Shown: piece after piece, positions 26,896 to 36,121 of the stretch
Layout: each line of letters begins with the position of its first letter
How positions within the stretch are numbered: the stretch's first letter is position 1
NCBI GenBank assembly: GCA_016783065.1
Contig: JADHXI010000007.1
Span: 1 to 43,348, forward strand
Direction: 5' to 3'
Source of the DNA: Desulfobacteraceae bacterium
GTDB lineage: Bacteria; Desulfobacterota; DSM-4660; Desulfatiglandales; Desulfatiglandaceae
DNA length: 43,348 nt
Notes under the pieces: model-generated
The model's database searches: none
What the model saw: only the letters and a program-made list of their open reading frames with translations
What the model was told of the DNA's origin: nothing
Translations under genes and position numbers: made by a program

Positions 26896-27414
26896 TTAGT
26901 ATCGGTCTTGACGGGGAATCCCAAGGCGGCTGATACCATCCCTGTCGAGTTGAGCCGGCCGTTCTATCTCCAGGGTCGTTCCCCTGAAAAGGGACTGCAG
27001 ATCCGATGGGGCGACCGGTCTCTGGCCTGAATAGAGGGAGTTGCTGTCCCGCCCGCCGTGACCGATCTGAATAACGGCCACCGCACCGGCCTCCCTGATG
27101 GCCCCGGCCAGCCGGACCAGGCCCTCCATCTGGCCATCATCCCAGATCCCGACATTGTTAGGGAGCCGTTTGCCCTCTACCGAGACGATGCTCAGTTCTA
27201 CGATTATTGTCCCCACCCCGCCCCTTGCGCGAGTGGCGCAGAAGTCAACCAGCCGGTCTGTGACTGAACCGTCCGGCCCAGCCAGATTGGTGGTCATGGG
27301 CGGCATTACCAGGCGATTAGGGAGGATTAGAGACCCCATTTGCAGGGGTGAGAACAGTGGATCAAGAGACACTGTTTTCTCCTTGCTATTCACTTTCAGT
27401 ATGGCTGGAATCAA
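26896..27414 (-). pseudogene. NADH:flavin oxidoreductase / old yellow enzyme, truncated to the N-terminal ~150 aa
   Basis: DPLFSPLQMGSLILPNRLVMPPMTTNLAGPDGSVTDRLVDFCATRARGGVGTIIVELSIVSVEGKR...VIQIGHGGRDSNSLYSGQRPVAPS, then unrelated tail and stop at 172 aa; the rest of the TIM barrel is absent. Confidence 0.85.
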
Positions 27415-27812
27415 TCCTCCTGAATCAGTTCGGTCAGGACACCATGAGTGCTCTTGGGATTCAGAAAAGCCACCCTCTCATTTTCTCTTACTACTCGTGA
27501 TTTTTTGTCAATCAGTTGGATGCCCTTAGTTCCCAATTCACTGAGGCATGCGTCAATATCTTCCACCTCAAAAGCGAGATGGTGAATACCCTCGCCCCTC
27601 TTCCCCAAAAACTTCCCTGCAGCACTCTCGTCATCCAGGGGTTGTATCAATTCAACCCTGAATTCTCCTAAAGGCAAAAAGGCGATCTTGGCCCTGGCAT
27701 GGGGAGATTCATAAATCAGGCTGGGCTCAATTCCGTATATGCCCTGGTAAAGGGCAAGTGCCTGGTCAAGGTCTCGCACCACCATCCCTATATGGTGAAG
27801 TTTCTCTAACAT
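27411..27812 (-). CDS. mce: Methylmalonyl-CoA epimerase-like VOC protein
   Basis: LHHIGMVVRDLDQALALYQGIYG...VELIQPLDDESAAGKFLGKRGEGIHHLAFEVEDIDACL. Confidence 0.9.
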   Translation of the reverse strand: MLEKLHHIGMVVRDLDQALALYQGIYGIEPSLIYESPHARAKIAFLPLGEFRVELIQPLDDESAAGKFLGKRGEGIHHLAFEVEDIDACLSELGTKGIQLIDKKSRVVRENERVAFLNPKSTHGVLTELIQED

Positions 27813-27839
27813 CTCTTATTCCTCGCATTGAAAAGAAGT

Positions 27840-29405
27840 TTAAAGCGGAATAGTCCCATGTTTCTTTTTGGGTCTTATCTCTTTTTTCCCTCGCAGCCGC
27901 TCAAATGAGGTGATAAGAAAGGGGCGGATTTCCTTAGGCTCGATGATGGCATCCACCCATCCCTTCTCCGCCGCCACATAGGGCGTGGCAAATTGTTCTC
28001 GATAGAGCCGAATCTTTTCTTCCCTGACCGCCTCAGGATCGTCCGCCTTTTGAATTTCTTCCCTGAAAATGATATTTGCGGCGCCCTCCGGCCCCATAAT
28101 AGCAATCTCCGCTGATGGCAGGACCGCTGTCACGTCTGTCCCGACGAGCTTGCTGACTGCCATTCCGGACATTGCTCCCCCATAGATCTTTCGCGTCACG
28201 ACAGAAATCCGGGGCACTGTGGCCTCGCAATAGGCATACAGCATTTTTGCGCCGTGGCGAATGATGCCCTCGTATTCCTGCTGGGTCCCGGGGAGATACC
28301 CCGGGCAATCGACAAAATTCACGATGGGAATGCCGAAGGCATCACAAAATCGTATAAAACGAGCAGCCTTGACCGAGGCATTGATATCCAGACATCCCGC
28401 AAAAACTCGGGGTTGATTTGCAATCACCCCCACCGTGTAACCGTTCAACCTGGCAAAGCCAATGATAATATTCCTGGCAAAACCCTCCTGAACCTCAAAA
28501 AAGATTTGATCGTCCATCACCAAACCGATCAACGTCTTCATGTCATAGGCCTTTCTGGGATTTTCAGGAATCAGGGATTCAAGCGCCTCCTCGGTTCTGT
28601 CGATGGGATCATCGGTCGATTTGTAAGGGGGTGGCTCATTGCTGTTGGAGGGGAGATAGCTCAGAAGTGTTTTAGCCAGCTCAAGGCATTCCTTTTCTCC
28701 TTCAGTAGCAAAATGAGCAACCCCGCTCCGGGTGGAGTGAACCTTTGCTCCCCCCAGTTCTTCAGGAGTGACCCGTTCTCCCGTGACCTCCTTGATCACC
28801 TGGGGCCCCGTAATATGCATCCGACTGACGCCATCCACCATAAACACAAAGTCACTCAGGGCCGGAGAGTAGACCGCCCCCCCGGCGCAGGGACCAAGTA
28901 TTATGGAAATCTGCGGCACGATCCCGGATGCCAGGGTATTCCTGAAAAAAATGGAACCATAGTGCCCCAGGCCCTCCTGAATGCGGGCACCCCCTGAATC
29001 TATGAGCCCGATGATGGGACTCCCCGTCTGTATGCCCTTGTCCATTACCCGGCAGATCTTGTGGGCGTGTTTTTCCCCAAGAGATCCCCCCATTACCGTA
29101 AAATCTTGGGCGAATACATATACCCTTCTCCCATCAACAAGACCGGAGCCCGTGACCACCCCATCCCCATAGAATTTTCTTGCATCTTTGGAAAAGGCGG
29201 TATCCTGAGGCACGATGAACATGCCTCCTTCGGAAAAAGTCCCGGGATCAAGCAGCAGGTCGAGCCGCTCGCGCGCGGTGAGTTTTCCACGTTCGTGCTG
29301 CTTCTGAATTCTCTTGGGCCCACCGCCCTGCCTGGCCTCTTCGGTTCTGGTTTTCAGAAGCTCTATCTTTTCTTTGTTTGTCACCACGTCACACCTCGAA
29401 TTCAA
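27840..29405 (-). CDS. Acyl-CoA carboxylase / methylmalonyl-CoA decarboxylase carboxyltransferase subunit
   Basis: ERGKLTARERLDLLLDPGTF; VMGGSLGEKHAHKICRVMDKGIQTGSPIIGLIDSGGARIQEG; GPCAGGAVYSPALSDF; NQPRVFAGCLDINASVKAARFIRFCDAFGIPIVNFVDCPGYLPGTQQE. Confidence 0.93.
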   Translation of the reverse strand: MNSRCDVVTNKEKIELLKTRTEEARQGGGPKRIQKQHERGKLTARERLDLLLDPGTFSEGGMFIVPQDTAFSKDARKFYGDGVVTGSGLVDGRRVYVFAQDFTVMGGSLGEKHAHKICRVMDKGIQTGSPIIGLIDSGGARIQEGLGHYGSIFFRNTLASGIVPQISIILGPCAGGAVYSPALSDFVFMVDGVSRMHITGPQVIKEVTGERVTPEELGGAKVHSTRSGVAHFATEGEKECLELAKTLLSYLPSNSNEPPPYKSTDDPIDRTEEALESLIPENPRKAYDMKTLIGLVMDDQIFFEVQEGFARNIIIGFARLNGYTVGVIANQPRVFAGCLDINASVKAARFIRFCDAFGIPIVNFVDCPGYLPGTQQEYEGIIRHGAKMLYAYCEATVPRISVVTRKIYGGAMSGMAVSKLVGTDVTAVLPSAEIAIMGPEGAANIIFREEIQKADDPEAVREEKIRLYREQFATPYVAAEKGWVDAIIEPKEIRPFLITSFERLRGKKEIRPKKKHGTIPL

Positions 29406-29478
29406 TGGGGGTATAAATCAAGGTTGTCGGTTATTAAAATATCCGTGGCAGTTCATGATATGCCAACAGACATGATAC

Positions 29479-29513
29479 CGGAGTACTGGAGTATTGGAGT
29501 ACTGGCTTGTTGG
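29479..29513 (+). repeat. 8-bp-period tandem repeat, unit TGGAGTAY
   Basis: CGGAGTAC TGGAGTAT TGGAGTAC TGGCTTGT TGG. Confidence 0.75.
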
Positions 29514-29702
29514 GTCCAAAAGCGGAAAGAGACGAGACCCAAACACCGTTCATATTTCCCTATTATTCCAATTATTCATCACCCCATCACTTCGATACTC
29601 AGGATACGACTAATCTCCACGTTTGATAAGAAATGGGTATTTATTGTTCACCAACAGCTGTGATTTGCCCCCGTTTTGGGTTTACTATTTTTACTTTCTC
29701 AT

Positions 29703-30098
29703 TCAAATGGCTTCTCTGTGGAATTGAACAATATCGTTGACGGTGGAACTGGGTCTGAAGACCTCGGCGATTCCCATCTCTTTCAAGGGACCTACATCTC
29801 TCTTGGGAATGATCCCCCCCACCAGGACTTGTTTGTCCCTGATATCTCTCTGTTGCATCTTTTCCGTCAACTCCCGGCAGATGGAAAGATGACTTCCGGA
29901 CAAGATGCTCAGCCCTATAACATCCACGGCTTCTTGCACGGCGGTTTCCAGGATAACGTCCACGCTCTGTCTGATTCCGGTATAGATCACCTCCATCCCG
30001 GCGTCACGCAGACCCCTGGATACGATCTTTGCTCCTTTATCGTGGCCGTCCAGACCGGGCTTTGCAATCAGAACTCTGATGGGCCTTTTGGACACCAT
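29703..30098 (-). CDS. B12-binding small subunit of acyl-CoA mutase
   Basis: RVLIAKPGLDGHDKGAKIVSRGLRDAGMEVIYTG...VIGLSILSGSH (DxHxxG motif: LDGHDKG). Confidence 0.93.
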   Translation of the reverse strand: MVSKRPIRVLIAKPGLDGHDKGAKIVSRGLRDAGMEVIYTGIRQSVDVILETAVQEAVDVIGLSILSGSHLSICRELTEKMQQRDIRDKQVLVGGIIPKRDVGPLKEMGIAEVFRPSSTVNDIVQFHREAI

Positions 30099-30111
30099 AG
30101 TGCGCTCCTCC

Positions 30112-31746
30112 CTAAAAAATACTCATTTGTTTTGCCTCGCCGTAAATCGCCTTCATCTCGCCGACGATTTCTCCAACGGTTGCATCAGATTTCACCGCCT
30201 CGAGAATATAGGGCATGAGGTTCTCTTTTGCGTCCGCTGCCTTCTTGAGTGCTCCCAAGGCTCCCGCGAGCTTTTCCGGATTTCGTTCAGACTTAAAACG
30301 CTCCAGCTTTTCTATTTGCATCGAACGTGTTTTGGGATCCACTTCAAAGAACTCCAGTTCCCGGTCTTCTTCATCGATCTGAAACCGATTCACCCCCACC
30401 TTGACCATTTCTCCTGAGTCGAGCTTCTGCTGGACTTGGTAGGCCTGATCCGCCAACTTGCTCTGAATGGTTCCATCATCCACGCAACGCAGGATGCCCC
30501 CGAGTGCTTCGATTCTTTCCATTTCCTTGGATATTTCCTTTTCATAGAAATCGGTCAGGGACTCCACATAGTAGGAACCGCCCAAGGGGTCGACCACATC
30601 GGGGACACCAATTTCATGGCCGATAATCTGTTGGATTCGAAGGGAGGTCCGAATGGCTTCGTCCGTTGGGATGGCATATGCCTCGTCAAAGCAGGGAAGA
30701 TTCATGGATTGGGACCCGGCAAGGGCGGCGGCGAGGGCATAGAAGGAGATTCGTGAAATGTTGTTCAGGGGTTGTTGTTCTGTCATACCTCCGCCCATCC
30801 CGCCGGTGGAGAACCTGAGGCGCATGGATTTTTTGTTTCCGGTTTTAAACCGCTTTTGTATGATTTTGGCCCATAATCGTCTGGCTGCCCTCAGCTTGGC
30901 AATTTCTTGGAAGAAGTTAAACTGTACACCCCCGCAGATTAAGTGAAAGGAGAGAAGCGGAGCAATATCATCAATATTATAACCCCGGTTTAACACCTCC
31001 TCGAGATAGGTAATCCCCGTCAGAAACGGATAGGCCACGCCCTGGGCGGGAGTCGCACCGCACTCACAGATATGGGTCCCGGAGACGCTCACGGTGTTGA
31101 ACTTTGGAATGTGTTCAATACAATACTCAATGGTATCCCCGATCAATCGTATGGAAGGTTCGGGAGGAAAGATATAAGTTCCCCGGGCAATATATTCCTT
31201 GATAATATCATTTTGGATCGTCCCCCTTAATTTTCCGGGGTCGATCCCCTTCTTTTGAGCAGTGGCAATGTACATGGCCAGAATGATGCTTGCCGTAGCA
31301 TTGATCGTAAAGGATGTGCTGATCTTGTCCAAGGGAATCCCCTCGAACATCTCCTCCATATCCTTTAGGGTATCAATGGCGACTCCCAGTTTGCCCACAT
31401 CGTCTTTGGCGAGGTCGTCATCGGAATCGAGTCCCAGCTGTGTGGGGAGATCGAGGGCGAGACTGAGCCCGGTTTGCCCCTGATCGATCAGAAATTTGAA
31501 GCGACTGTTGGTATTTTCAGAGGTAGAGAACCCTGAATACTGTCGCATGGTCCAGAGCCTTCCGCGATACATCGAAGGATAAATACCTCGCGTATACGGA
31601 GGGCTTCCCGGTGCCCCCAGAGAAGCCTCATGGTCAAACCCGGTTACATCCTCCGGCGTATAAAAGAGTTTGACCTTGACCCCTGTATTGGTTTCCTTCC
31701 ATTCGCTATCCATCTTCACAATGCCTTTCTTCCATTTTGTTTTCAA
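30112..31746 (-). CDS. Acyl-CoA mutase large subunit (methylmalonyl-CoA mutase family)
   Basis: YTRGIYPSMYRGRLWTMRQYSGFSTSENTNSRFKFLIDQGQTGLSLALDLPTQLG; RGTIQNDIIKEYIARGTYIFPPEPSIRL; VDPLGGSYYVESLTD. Confidence 0.92.
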   Translation of the reverse strand: MKTKWKKGIVKMDSEWKETNTGVKVKLFYTPEDVTGFDHEASLGAPGSPPYTRGIYPSMYRGRLWTMRQYSGFSTSENTNSRFKFLIDQGQTGLSLALDLPTQLGLDSDDDLAKDDVGKLGVAIDTLKDMEEMFEGIPLDKISTSFTINATASIILAMYIATAQKKGIDPGKLRGTIQNDIIKEYIARGTYIFPPEPSIRLIGDTIEYCIEHIPKFNTVSVSGTHICECGATPAQGVAYPFLTGITYLEEVLNRGYNIDDIAPLLSFHLICGGVQFNFFQEIAKLRAARRLWAKIIQKRFKTGNKKSMRLRFSTGGMGGGMTEQQPLNNISRISFYALAAALAGSQSMNLPCFDEAYAIPTDEAIRTSLRIQQIIGHEIGVPDVVDPLGGSYYVESLTDFYEKEISKEMERIEALGGILRCVDDGTIQSKLADQAYQVQQKLDSGEMVKVGVNRFQIDEEDRELEFFEVDPKTRSMQIEKLERFKSERNPEKLAGALGALKKAADAKENLMPYILEAVKSDATVGEIVGEMKAIYGEAKQMSIF

Positions 31747-31796
31747 GCTGACCCAAATCTGGGCGCCAATTCTGCGAAGTTATTTTTGCGCAAGCC

Positions 31797-32984
31797 CTAA
31801 ACAACTCCCTCCCGCCTCAGTTCTTCAATGTCTTCGGGCGAATAATTGAGCGTTTTTGTCAAGACCTCCTCGGTGTGTTGGCCCAACCGGGGAGGCGATT
31901 TAAAGGATTCCTGATCAATCTCAGACATCTTGATGGGGTTGCCAAGAATCTTTAGTTTTTTTCCATTTTCCATATCCATCTCGGGAACCATATTCCGGCT
32001 TAGTATCTGTGGGTCTGAGAGGGCCTTGTCCACCGTGTTGATGGGCCCGATGGCAACTTTCCCATCTAGTATCTCCAACCATTCCTCCCCGGTCTTTGTG
32101 GCAAATGCCTCCTGCAAGATATCATACAGCTCTTCCTTGTTTTTCAGCCGGCTTTCTCTGGAATTGAATTTTGGATCTGTACACATGTCAGGGTGCCCGA
32201 TGCCTTTGGCCAGTTCGGCAAAAATCTTTTCCGTGTTGGCATCGATTACGATATCAAAGGTCTTGGTCTTGAAGGCCCCAATGGGATGGATTGATATGTG
32301 TCCCGACCCTACCGGTTTGGCTATTTCATTCCCGATAAGGTAATATTGACCCCTGTAGGCGAGGAGCGAGATCTGGCAGTCCAACAGGCTGATATCGATC
32401 TTCTGACCCCTTCCGGTGTGTTCCCTTTGATAGAGCGCAGACAGTATCCCGTTGGAGGCAAACAAACCGCCTGACAAATCACCCATGGGCGCTCCCATTC
32501 TAACGGGCATTCGTCCGGGTTCTCCGGTATAGCTCATAATGCCCCCCCCCGCCTGGATAATGAGGTCAAATGCAGGCCGGTCTTTGAGGGGACCGCTCCC
32601 ACCGTACCCGGAGATAGAACAGCAGATAATGCGAGGATTTATCTCTTTCAGGGTATTATAATCGACGCCAAGCCTCTCGACGATCCCCGGTCTGAAGTTG
32701 TCAATCACCACATCCGATGTCTTCGCCAGCTCGTAAAAGATTTCCTTTCCTTTCGGACGCTTTAAGTCTAGGGCGATACTCTTTTTGTTCCGGTTCATGG
32801 CAATGAAATAGGCGCTTTCACCCTCGAAAAAGTAAGGTGGCACGCCTCGTGCTCCCTCCCCAACACCAGGCCTCTCGATCTTGATTACCTCTGCCCCTAA
32901 ATCCCCCAGGAGCAAGGTGCAGTATGGTCCCGCCATGATTACCGAAAGATCAAGTATCCTCACGTTTTCCAAAGGTAAACTCAT
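31797..32984 (-). CDS. CoA transferase family III (CaiB/BaiF)
   Basis: LPLENVRILDLSVIMAGPYCTLLLGDLGAEVIKIERPGVGEGAR; AMNRNKKSIALDLKRPKGKEI; likely start at MSLPLEN (32984). Confidence 0.93.
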   Translation of the reverse strand: MSLPLENVRILDLSVIMAGPYCTLLLGDLGAEVIKIERPGVGEGARGVPPYFFEGESAYFIAMNRNKKSIALDLKRPKGKEIFYELAKTSDVVIDNFRPGIVERLGVDYNTLKEINPRIICCSISGYGGSGPLKDRPAFDLIIQAGGGIMSYTGEPGRMPVRMGAPMGDLSGGLFASNGILSALYQREHTGRGQKIDISLLDCQISLLAYRGQYYLIGNEIAKPVGSGHISIHPIGAFKTKTFDIVIDANTEKIFAELAKGIGHPDMCTDPKFNSRESRLKNKEELYDILQEAFATKTGEEWLEILDGKVAIGPINTVDKALSDPQILSRNMVPEMDMENGKKLKILGNPIKMSEIDQESFKSPPRLGQHTEEVLTKTLNYSPEDIEELRREGVV

Positions 32985-33004
32985 ATAAATCCCCCTCTTG
33001 TGCC

Positions 33005-34843
33005 TCAAGGGCTCAACTCTATTCCCATTTGAGAAAGGTTTTCAATCTCATCTTCAAGATCCAATTCCTTGAGGCAGGCTATGGTGGGAATCCCGTTCCG
33101 GTCCCATTTCCTCAAGGGATAATATCTGTCTAACAATTCCTCCAAACGGACGGTGTTTCCTTTGGAGGGGCCCTCCGGGAGAGGCTCATGTAAACTTCGC
33201 CAGGGGAGGCTGTCGTCCGATCGGCCAAACCCTTCTCTGACATTAAAAAGCCGCTCCAGAGAAAAGATCCTCCGGGTAATCAGGTCTGCCTCATAATGCT
33301 CACCCGTGACGGCCTCCAGGATCTTCAAACGGGAAGAATCGTCTAGGCCGTATCGTGAAAAAGAGCAAATAACCAGGGAGTCTAGCAAACAGTAGCTATT
33401 TTGGTTCTTGTAAACCAGTTCGGGTTTCTCTTTGTTTGTTGTGAGGCCCAGGCCTTTTTCGCCTCCCAAGGTAGGCCCAGTTGAATGATTAGCGCCCGTC
33501 GGGGCTGTGGCATAAATAAGCCCCATACCCACCAGGGCTCTCGGATCGTAGGCGGCAAATCCCTTGCCTTTCGTGGACATGGCAAATCTGATGCTATCCT
33601 GACCAATCACATGGGCGGCTCGTTCGGCCCCACCACTCAAGAGGGCTCCAACACCTTTTTTTTGACCGATGGCCTCTATGGCCTCAATCAATGCATCATC
33701 ATTCCCAAATCTGAGATCAATCCCCCCTGTGTCTCCCTTGGTCAGTATCCCTTTTTCAAAACACTCCATTGCAAAGCCAATAACATTGCCCGTTTCTATG
33801 GTGTCTATCCCATATAGGTTACAGAGGCTATTGGCCCTGGCCACGGTCTCGATGTTGATAATCCCGCAATTGGTACCTAACAATCCAATGGTCTCAAACT
33901 GAGGTCCCTGTAAAACGGTCCCCGCGTAAGGCCCGGTCTTGACCAAAGACAGCTTTCCGCAGGGCAAGGGACAACTGAAACAAGACTCATCATGCAGAAC
34001 TAATTTTTCTCGGAATATCTCAGAATAAAGGTTCTCCGCCCCCTCCAGTTTCTCACCCGAGAAATTCCTCACTGGGATAATCCCCAGCTTGTTGGTGGTT
34101 TCCACGGTCATTGTGGTGCCTTTCCAGACCCGCTCCGGAACCCCCGGGTGAGATTTGACTGCGGCATAGCTCTCCCGCAAAAGCTCCAGAAATGTCTCTT
34201 TGTTCGGGACGCTGACACCTTGTTGGCCGCTGACCACAATGGCCTTTAACCGCTTTGCGCCTAATACCGCACCGGTTCCCCCTCCGCCGGCTGATCTCCC
34301 CCAATCATTGAACACCGAAGCAAACAAAACCTGCTGTTCACCTGCAGGACCAATGGTCAGGCTCTTTGATCCTCTAAGATCCTTCCGCAGGGTTTCCTCG
34401 GTATCCCAGGTTGTCTTCCCCCAGAGATTGTCCGCATCTCTGATTTCCGCTGAACCATTTTCCAGGCAAAGGTAAACAGGTTTATCTGCCTTCCCCTCTA
34501 CCACAATCCCATCAAATCCGGCGTATTTCAGCCGGGCACTGAATTCACCGCCAGACAGGCTCCTTGTATAGGTCCCTGTCAATGGAGATTTGGTAGCGAC
34601 AACATATCGCGAGGAAAACGGGACTGCGGTTCCGTTTATGGGTCCGGTCAATACATATATATTATTATCCGGTCCCAATGGGTCCGCACCCGGTTTGAGC
34701 TCATCATACATCATCCTGGATGCAAACCCCCGTCCCCCGATATACTCCAGAGCCATTTCACGCGTAACAGGCACGACCCTGGTGGTCTTCTTCGTCAGGT
34801 TAGCCCTCAATATCTTCCCGCAATAGCCGTTCACGACTGCCAT
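33005..34843 (-). CDS. Aldehyde:ferredoxin oxidoreductase, paralog 3
   Basis: GYCGKILRANLTKKTTR; GPAGEQQVLFASVFNDWGRSAGGGGTGAVLGAKRLKAIVV; CFSCPLPCGKLS; GANHSTGPTLGGEK. Confidence 0.92.
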   Translation of the reverse strand: MAVVNGYCGKILRANLTKKTTRVVPVTREMALEYIGGRGFASRMMYDELKPGADPLGPDNNIYVLTGPINGTAVPFSSRYVVATKSPLTGTYTRSLSGGEFSARLKYAGFDGIVVEGKADKPVYLCLENGSAEIRDADNLWGKTTWDTEETLRKDLRGSKSLTIGPAGEQQVLFASVFNDWGRSAGGGGTGAVLGAKRLKAIVVSGQQGVSVPNKETFLELLRESYAAVKSHPGVPERVWKGTTMTVETTNKLGIIPVRNFSGEKLEGAENLYSEIFREKLVLHDESCFSCPLPCGKLSLVKTGPYAGTVLQGPQFETIGLLGTNCGIINIETVARANSLCNLYGIDTIETGNVIGFAMECFEKGILTKGDTGGIDLRFGNDDALIEAIEAIGQKKGVGALLSGGAERAAHVIGQDSIRFAMSTKGKGFAAYDPRALVGMGLIYATAPTGANHSTGPTLGGEKGLGLTTNKEKPELVYKNQNSYCLLDSLVICSFSRYGLDDSSRLKILEAVTGEHYEADLITRRIFSLERLFNVREGFGRSDDSLPWRSLHEPLPEGPSKGNTVRLEELLDRYYPLRKWDRNGIPTIACLKELDLEDEIENLSQMGIELSP

Positions 34844-34849
34844 CCCCCC

Positions 34850-35278
34850 CTAATCGTCCTCCAGGCTGAGGGCATCGCGTGGACAAAAAGATACACAGAG
34901 AGGCCCTCCTCCACAGAGATCGCACTTTTGAACCGTTTCCTTTTCTTCATTTAGGAGAATCATGTCAAAGGGACATTCTTCCACGCAAAGTCCACAACCC
35001 ACACATTCGTCATCCTTCACCAACAACCCTTTTGTCTTTGAATCTCTGACAATGGCGTCCTCAGGGCATATTTGCGCGCAGGGAGCCGGATCGCACTGCT
35101 CGCAGACATGTGGAACGTCTATCTGATCAGGCAACGTATCCGGTCCTATGGAACGATTGATTTCTATCCGGATTCTCGCCATGGAAGGGTTGAATTCGCC
35201 TTCATGCCAAAAGCTACAGATGAGTTCACAGATTTTGCAGCCGCTACAAACAACCGGGTTTGCCACAAGCCTTGCCAT
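34850..35278 (-). CDS. 4Fe-4S ferredoxin-type electron-transfer subunit (HycB/AOR-associated)
   Basis: MARLVANPVVCSGCKICELICSFWHEG; CEQCDPAPCAQICPEDAI; CVGCGLCVEECPFDMI; CDLCGGGPLCVSFCPRDAL; ATG 35278 after GGGAGG. Confidence 0.9.
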   Translation of the reverse strand: MARLVANPVVCSGCKICELICSFWHEGEFNPSMARIRIEINRSIGPDTLPDQIDVPHVCEQCDPAPCAQICPEDAIVRDSKTKGLLVKDDECVGCGLCVEECPFDMILLNEEKETVQKCDLCGGGPLCVSFCPRDALSLEDD

Positions 35279-35345
35279 TTGTTTGATCCTCCCGTTGAAA
35301 ACTAGGCCCCAGCTATGCCCAGACCTATTGCACACACACGTTCTT

Positions 35346-36023
35346 TCATAACCTCATATTCTCTTCCCGGGCCCTGAGAACACCAACGATCCCCTCTTTC
35401 CCTTTTCTTATGTGACCTTGCAGACGTTCGATGAGCCTCCTCTTGTTCCCCTCTAAGAAAAGATTGAGTATCTTATAGTGCTCTTCGCTGGCTTCCTGGC
35501 CTCGCTGGGGATGAAGTTCCACCACCTTTCGCTTGTAGTTAACCTTTTCAAATATGTTTTCAAGCTTGGTGCTCAGAAGGGAATTATTTGCCAGCTTTGC
35601 CAGGTCCACATGAAATTCCTGATCAAGCATCAACCGGTTTCTATAAGGTTCTTCATGCGCATATTTATAATAGAGATCCATTGTCTGTTCAAGCTCAGTT
35701 CTAAAAGCCTCCGTGATTTCCAGGCCCTCTTTAAGTGTTTTCGTTGCAGCGAATACCTCAAGGGCTTCCCTGACCTCATAGAGATCCTCTAATTCCCCGA
35801 TACTCAGATCGCTTACAAAATACCCACGGTTCTTTATCTGAAAAATAAATCCCTCTTCCATCAACCGGTTCAATGCTTCACGGATCGGCGTCGTACTCAC
35901 CCCGATCTCTTTTCGCAGGTATTCATGGTCGAGTCGCTGACCCGGTTTGATCTTGTAAGTGAGAATGAATTCTCTGATCCGATTGTAGGCTTCACGTCTT
36001 TTGTCTTTAATCACTTTTTTCAT
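35346..36023 (-). CDS. GntR-family transcriptional regulator (FCD subfamily)
   Basis: AYNRIREFILTYKIKPGQRLDHEYLRKEIGVSTTPIREALNRLMEEGFIFQIKNRGYFV; DLYEVREALEVFAA. Confidence 0.93.
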   Translation of the reverse strand: MKKVIKDKRREAYNRIREFILTYKIKPGQRLDHEYLRKEIGVSTTPIREALNRLMEEGFIFQIKNRGYFVSDLSIGELEDLYEVREALEVFAATKTLKEGLEITEAFRTELEQTMDLYYKYAHEEPYRNRLMLDQEFHVDLAKLANNSLLSTKLENIFEKVNYKRKVVELHPQRGQEASEEHYKILNLFLEGNKRRLIERLQGHIRKGKEGIVGVLRAREENMRL

Positions 36024-36121
36024 AAACGTCCAATCCGGGCCTTCGGCAGCATTCGTTAAGAAAATAGAATTTTATTTTATATTTTGTCAAATAAAAAATA
36101 AAATCAGTCGGGGCAGTTTGG

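Noticed and set aside
28254-28997. 247-aa plus-strand ORF
   Set aside because: Antisense of the carboxyltransferase gene; shadow ORF.
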